Source: JAICKM01 sp050998805 (GTDB lineage Bacteria > Chloroflexota > Chloroflexia > QHBQ01 > JAICKM01). Taken from it: a stretch of DNA of 64,000 nucleotides. The DNA lies in assembly GCA_050998805.1 (NCBI GenBank), contig JBPCPV010000041.1:1-64000 (forward strand), given 5' to 3'. The notes beneath the pieces are model-generated. The model was not told the DNA's origin and did not search any database. It saw only the letters and a list, made by a program, of their open reading frames with translations. Made by a program: the position numbers and the translations under genes. Below are positions 62,520 to 64,000 of the stretch, in pieces; position 1 is the stretch's first letter; each line of letters begins with the position of its first letter.

Positions 62520-64000
62520 CTACTTGATCGGCACGGGCGGGGCGGTGGGAGTTGCCGCGCTGCCGAAGTCTACCCGCGTGCCGCCGCTAATGCAAGCTGT
62601 GCCCTTGACGGAGAGAGTATAGGTCGCACATATCTGCCTCAAGGGGCTGACCGAACCGGTGGACGCTTGCACGACGACGATGAAGCTCACTCTAGGCGGC
62701 ACACTGAACCCGAACTCACCGTTGCCGACCCCCTGATCGCCCAGGTAGCCCGCGCAGAGATCCTGCGGGTCGAAGCTCTTTAAGTAGGCCGCGACGACGA
62801 TGAGGCCGCGGCAATCTGTCTTTCCTATGACGCTGACGCACTGCACGATGTCGCTCTCATTCGTGAAGCTGTAGGCGTTGTAGAGGAACTGGGTACCTGT
62901 CTGAACGGGACTCATGCACCGGGCGGGCAGGTCGCAAGTGCCGGGTCGGTGATCGAAGTTCGTCATGCCGTTTTCCAGCGAGTCTCCGGCGGTAAAAGCC
63001 CCAGATACGGCAACCGAGGGGCAAGTAGTCGGCGTACTACTCGGCGGAACGGCTGTGTCGCTTGCCGGAACTGCCGTGTCGGTCGCGGCCTCGCCGAGCG
63101 ATAGGGCGGGCGTGGGTGTGTCGGTGGGGTGCCCCAGCCCCGGTATTCCACCGCCGAGGTACAGGACTAACCCGATCAGCCCGACCAAGAGCACAACGGC
63201 CAGGCCGCCGAGCAGCGCGGGCACCGACCGACCGGCTCGCATCGGCATAGCCTTAGCGCCGCCCGGCGGAGGCGGCGGGGCGTCCGGCGGCGGAGGCTGC
63301 TGGGGCGGCCCTTGTGGTGGGGGAGGCGGGGGGAGTACGAAGCCGAGGTTGTGGCGCGTCACTGCGGCTCCTATCTGGTCGCCGAGCGCCTCGCGGATCT
63401 GGAGCGCCGCGCTGAGCGCAGCCTGCGCGCCAGCCGTGTTGCCGAGGCCGAGCGAGCGCGTGCCGAGCTGGTGGAGCGCCCTCGCCTCGGTCGTCCGGTC
63501 GCCGGTTGCCCTCGCCGCGCTGAGTATCAGCGACAAGACCTGCTCCCACGCGCCCCAGCGTCCCAGCAGGGCCAGCCCAGGCTCGACCGTCCGCCCCAAT
63601 CGCATCAGCTCGAACCACTCCCCGGCGTTCGCGGCGTGTTCGAGCGTCGCCAGTATCGGCCCGAAGGCGGGTTCGAGCAGGTCGGGCCGGTTGCGGCGCG
63701 GCGCGGTCCATTCGGTGAAGTAGGCGAGGGCACGGCGAAGCCAGAGGTTCGGGTTCGAGGGGAGTTCTTGGGCCAGGTCTCCGGCGAGGCTATAACTCGG
63801 GCTGTGCGCCTGGATCAGCCCGCGGCGGAGCAGATGGGCGCGCAGGGGCGCGCTGTCTCCACCGAGCAGCCCGTCGAGGAGCTCCTTCTGCACCGGCGCG
63901 CCGTCGAAATCCGCGAGCAAGGCGAGGAGCCGCAGCTCTGCGGCGGGTAGCGACGAGAGGTCGGGCTGTGCAGCCGCCACGGCGGTCAGCGCGGCCTGCC
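62520..64000 (-). CDS. C-terminal part of a STAND-like NTPase: winged helix, TPR, transmembrane segment and Cys-rich ectodomain (5' end outside window)
   Basis: The frame is open through the window edge (upstream codons read QAALTAV), so the GTG at 63980 is probably internal; numbers here count from it. Residues 8-75 (LPAAELRLLALLADFDGAPV..., YSLAGDLAQEL) resemble the winged helix after an NB-ARC NTPase. Residues 110-215 are TPR-like, ending ALQIREALGDQIGAAVTRHNLG. A Pro-rich stretch (217-240) leads to a membrane segment (253-276), a Thr/Pro stalk and an ectodomain (315-486) with about seven Cys. The NTPase itself would lie beyond the window. With the EAD1 gene downstream it fits an EAD-STAND conflict or signalling module with a membrane outlet. 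Confidence 0.72.
   Translation of the reverse strand, partial: QAALTAVAAAQPDLSSLPAAELRLLALLADFDGAPVQKELLDGLLGGDSAPLRAHLLRRGLIQAHSPSYSLAGDLAQELPSNPNLWLRRALAYFTEWTAPRRNRPDLLEPAFGPILATLEHAANAGEWFELMRLGRTVEPGLALLGRWGAWEQVLSLILSAARATGDRTTEARALHQLGTRSLGLGNTAGAQAALSAALQIREALGDQIGAAVTRHNLGFVLPPPPPPQGPPQQPPPPDAPPPPPGGAKAMPMRAGRSVPALLGGLAVVLLVGLIGLVLYLGGGIPGLGHPTDTPTPALSLGEAATDTAVPASDTAVPPSSTPTTCPSVAVSGAFTAGDSLENGMTNFDHRPGTCDLPARCMSPVQTGTQFLYNAYSFTNESDIVQCVSVIGKTDCRGLIVVAAYLKSFDPQDLCAGYLGDQGVGNGEFGFSVPPRVSFIVVVQASTGSVSPLRQICATYTLSVKGTACISGGTRVDFGSAATPTAPPVPIK

Overview
This is a high-GC bacterial chromosome segment. It most resembles a member of the Chloroflexota. That placement rests on family content (DUF2298 and TIGR03663/Agl23-like multi-pass proteins, proline-rich C39 lipoproteins, an EAD1/STAND-type gene pair), heavy use of TTG and GTG starts, and dense heptanucleotide repeats. 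No rRNA or tRNA gene was seen, so the placement is an inference. There are 52 protein genes, two of them cut by the window edges.

Layout. 1-3.9 kb: end of a carbohydrate-binding exoprotein, a small lipoprotein, a PQQ-type propeller, a VOC protein and a C39-peptidase lipoprotein. 4-13.5 kb: a PcrA/UvrD helicase, pyruvate phosphate dikinase and two large membrane proteins. 13.5-17.6 kb: phospholipid synthesis (plsC-cdsA on one side, plsY on the other) around a 2 kb non-coding block of nested inverted repeats. 17.6-19.8 kb: a Mog/MoaB protein, a Nudix hydrolase, TenA and a MerR regulator with a 16-bp palindrome. 19.8-27.1 kb (minus): nusA-ylxR-infB-rbfA-nrnA-truB-ribF, the translation/RNA-maturation operon, with its own promoter and a leader hairpin. 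27.4-34.8 kb: a duplicated-module lipoprotein, then a minus-strand unit of an MgtE-N/CBS sensor, an atypical NRAMP transporter, glpD and glpK. 35.1-42.2 kb (minus): pyrimidine nucleoside phosphorylase, alanine racemase, NAD(P)HX dehydratase, AcpS, UDP-glucose dehydrogenase, a FecR-like membrane protein and acylphosphatase. 42.2-50 kb: a TolB-like lipoprotein and two giant GT-C-like membrane proteins, the second fused to an NHL propeller. 50-58 kb: an EF-G paralogue, an SLH surface protein, a PAP2 phosphatase and a sugar nucleotidyltransferase fused to a degenerate phosphomutase. 58-62 kb: small accessory genes, a DUF4388 protein, mnmA and small membrane proteins. 62-64 kb: an EAD1 adaptor and the C-terminal part of a STAND-like TPR protein with a transmembrane segment.

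Three themes cross the whole window. First, promoters read close to TTGCNN or TTGACN, 17-18 bp, TATAAT, and in six cases the -10 box sits only 5-8 nt before the start codon, which predicts leaderless mRNAs. Second, tandem 7-bp repeats of several unrelated unit sequences fill intergenic gaps and also lie inside eight genes as translated peptides, where a change of one unit would shift the frame. Third, the plsY-cdsA interval carries four long hairpins whose stems differ by compensated substitutions, arranged with mirror symmetry over about 1.5 kb.
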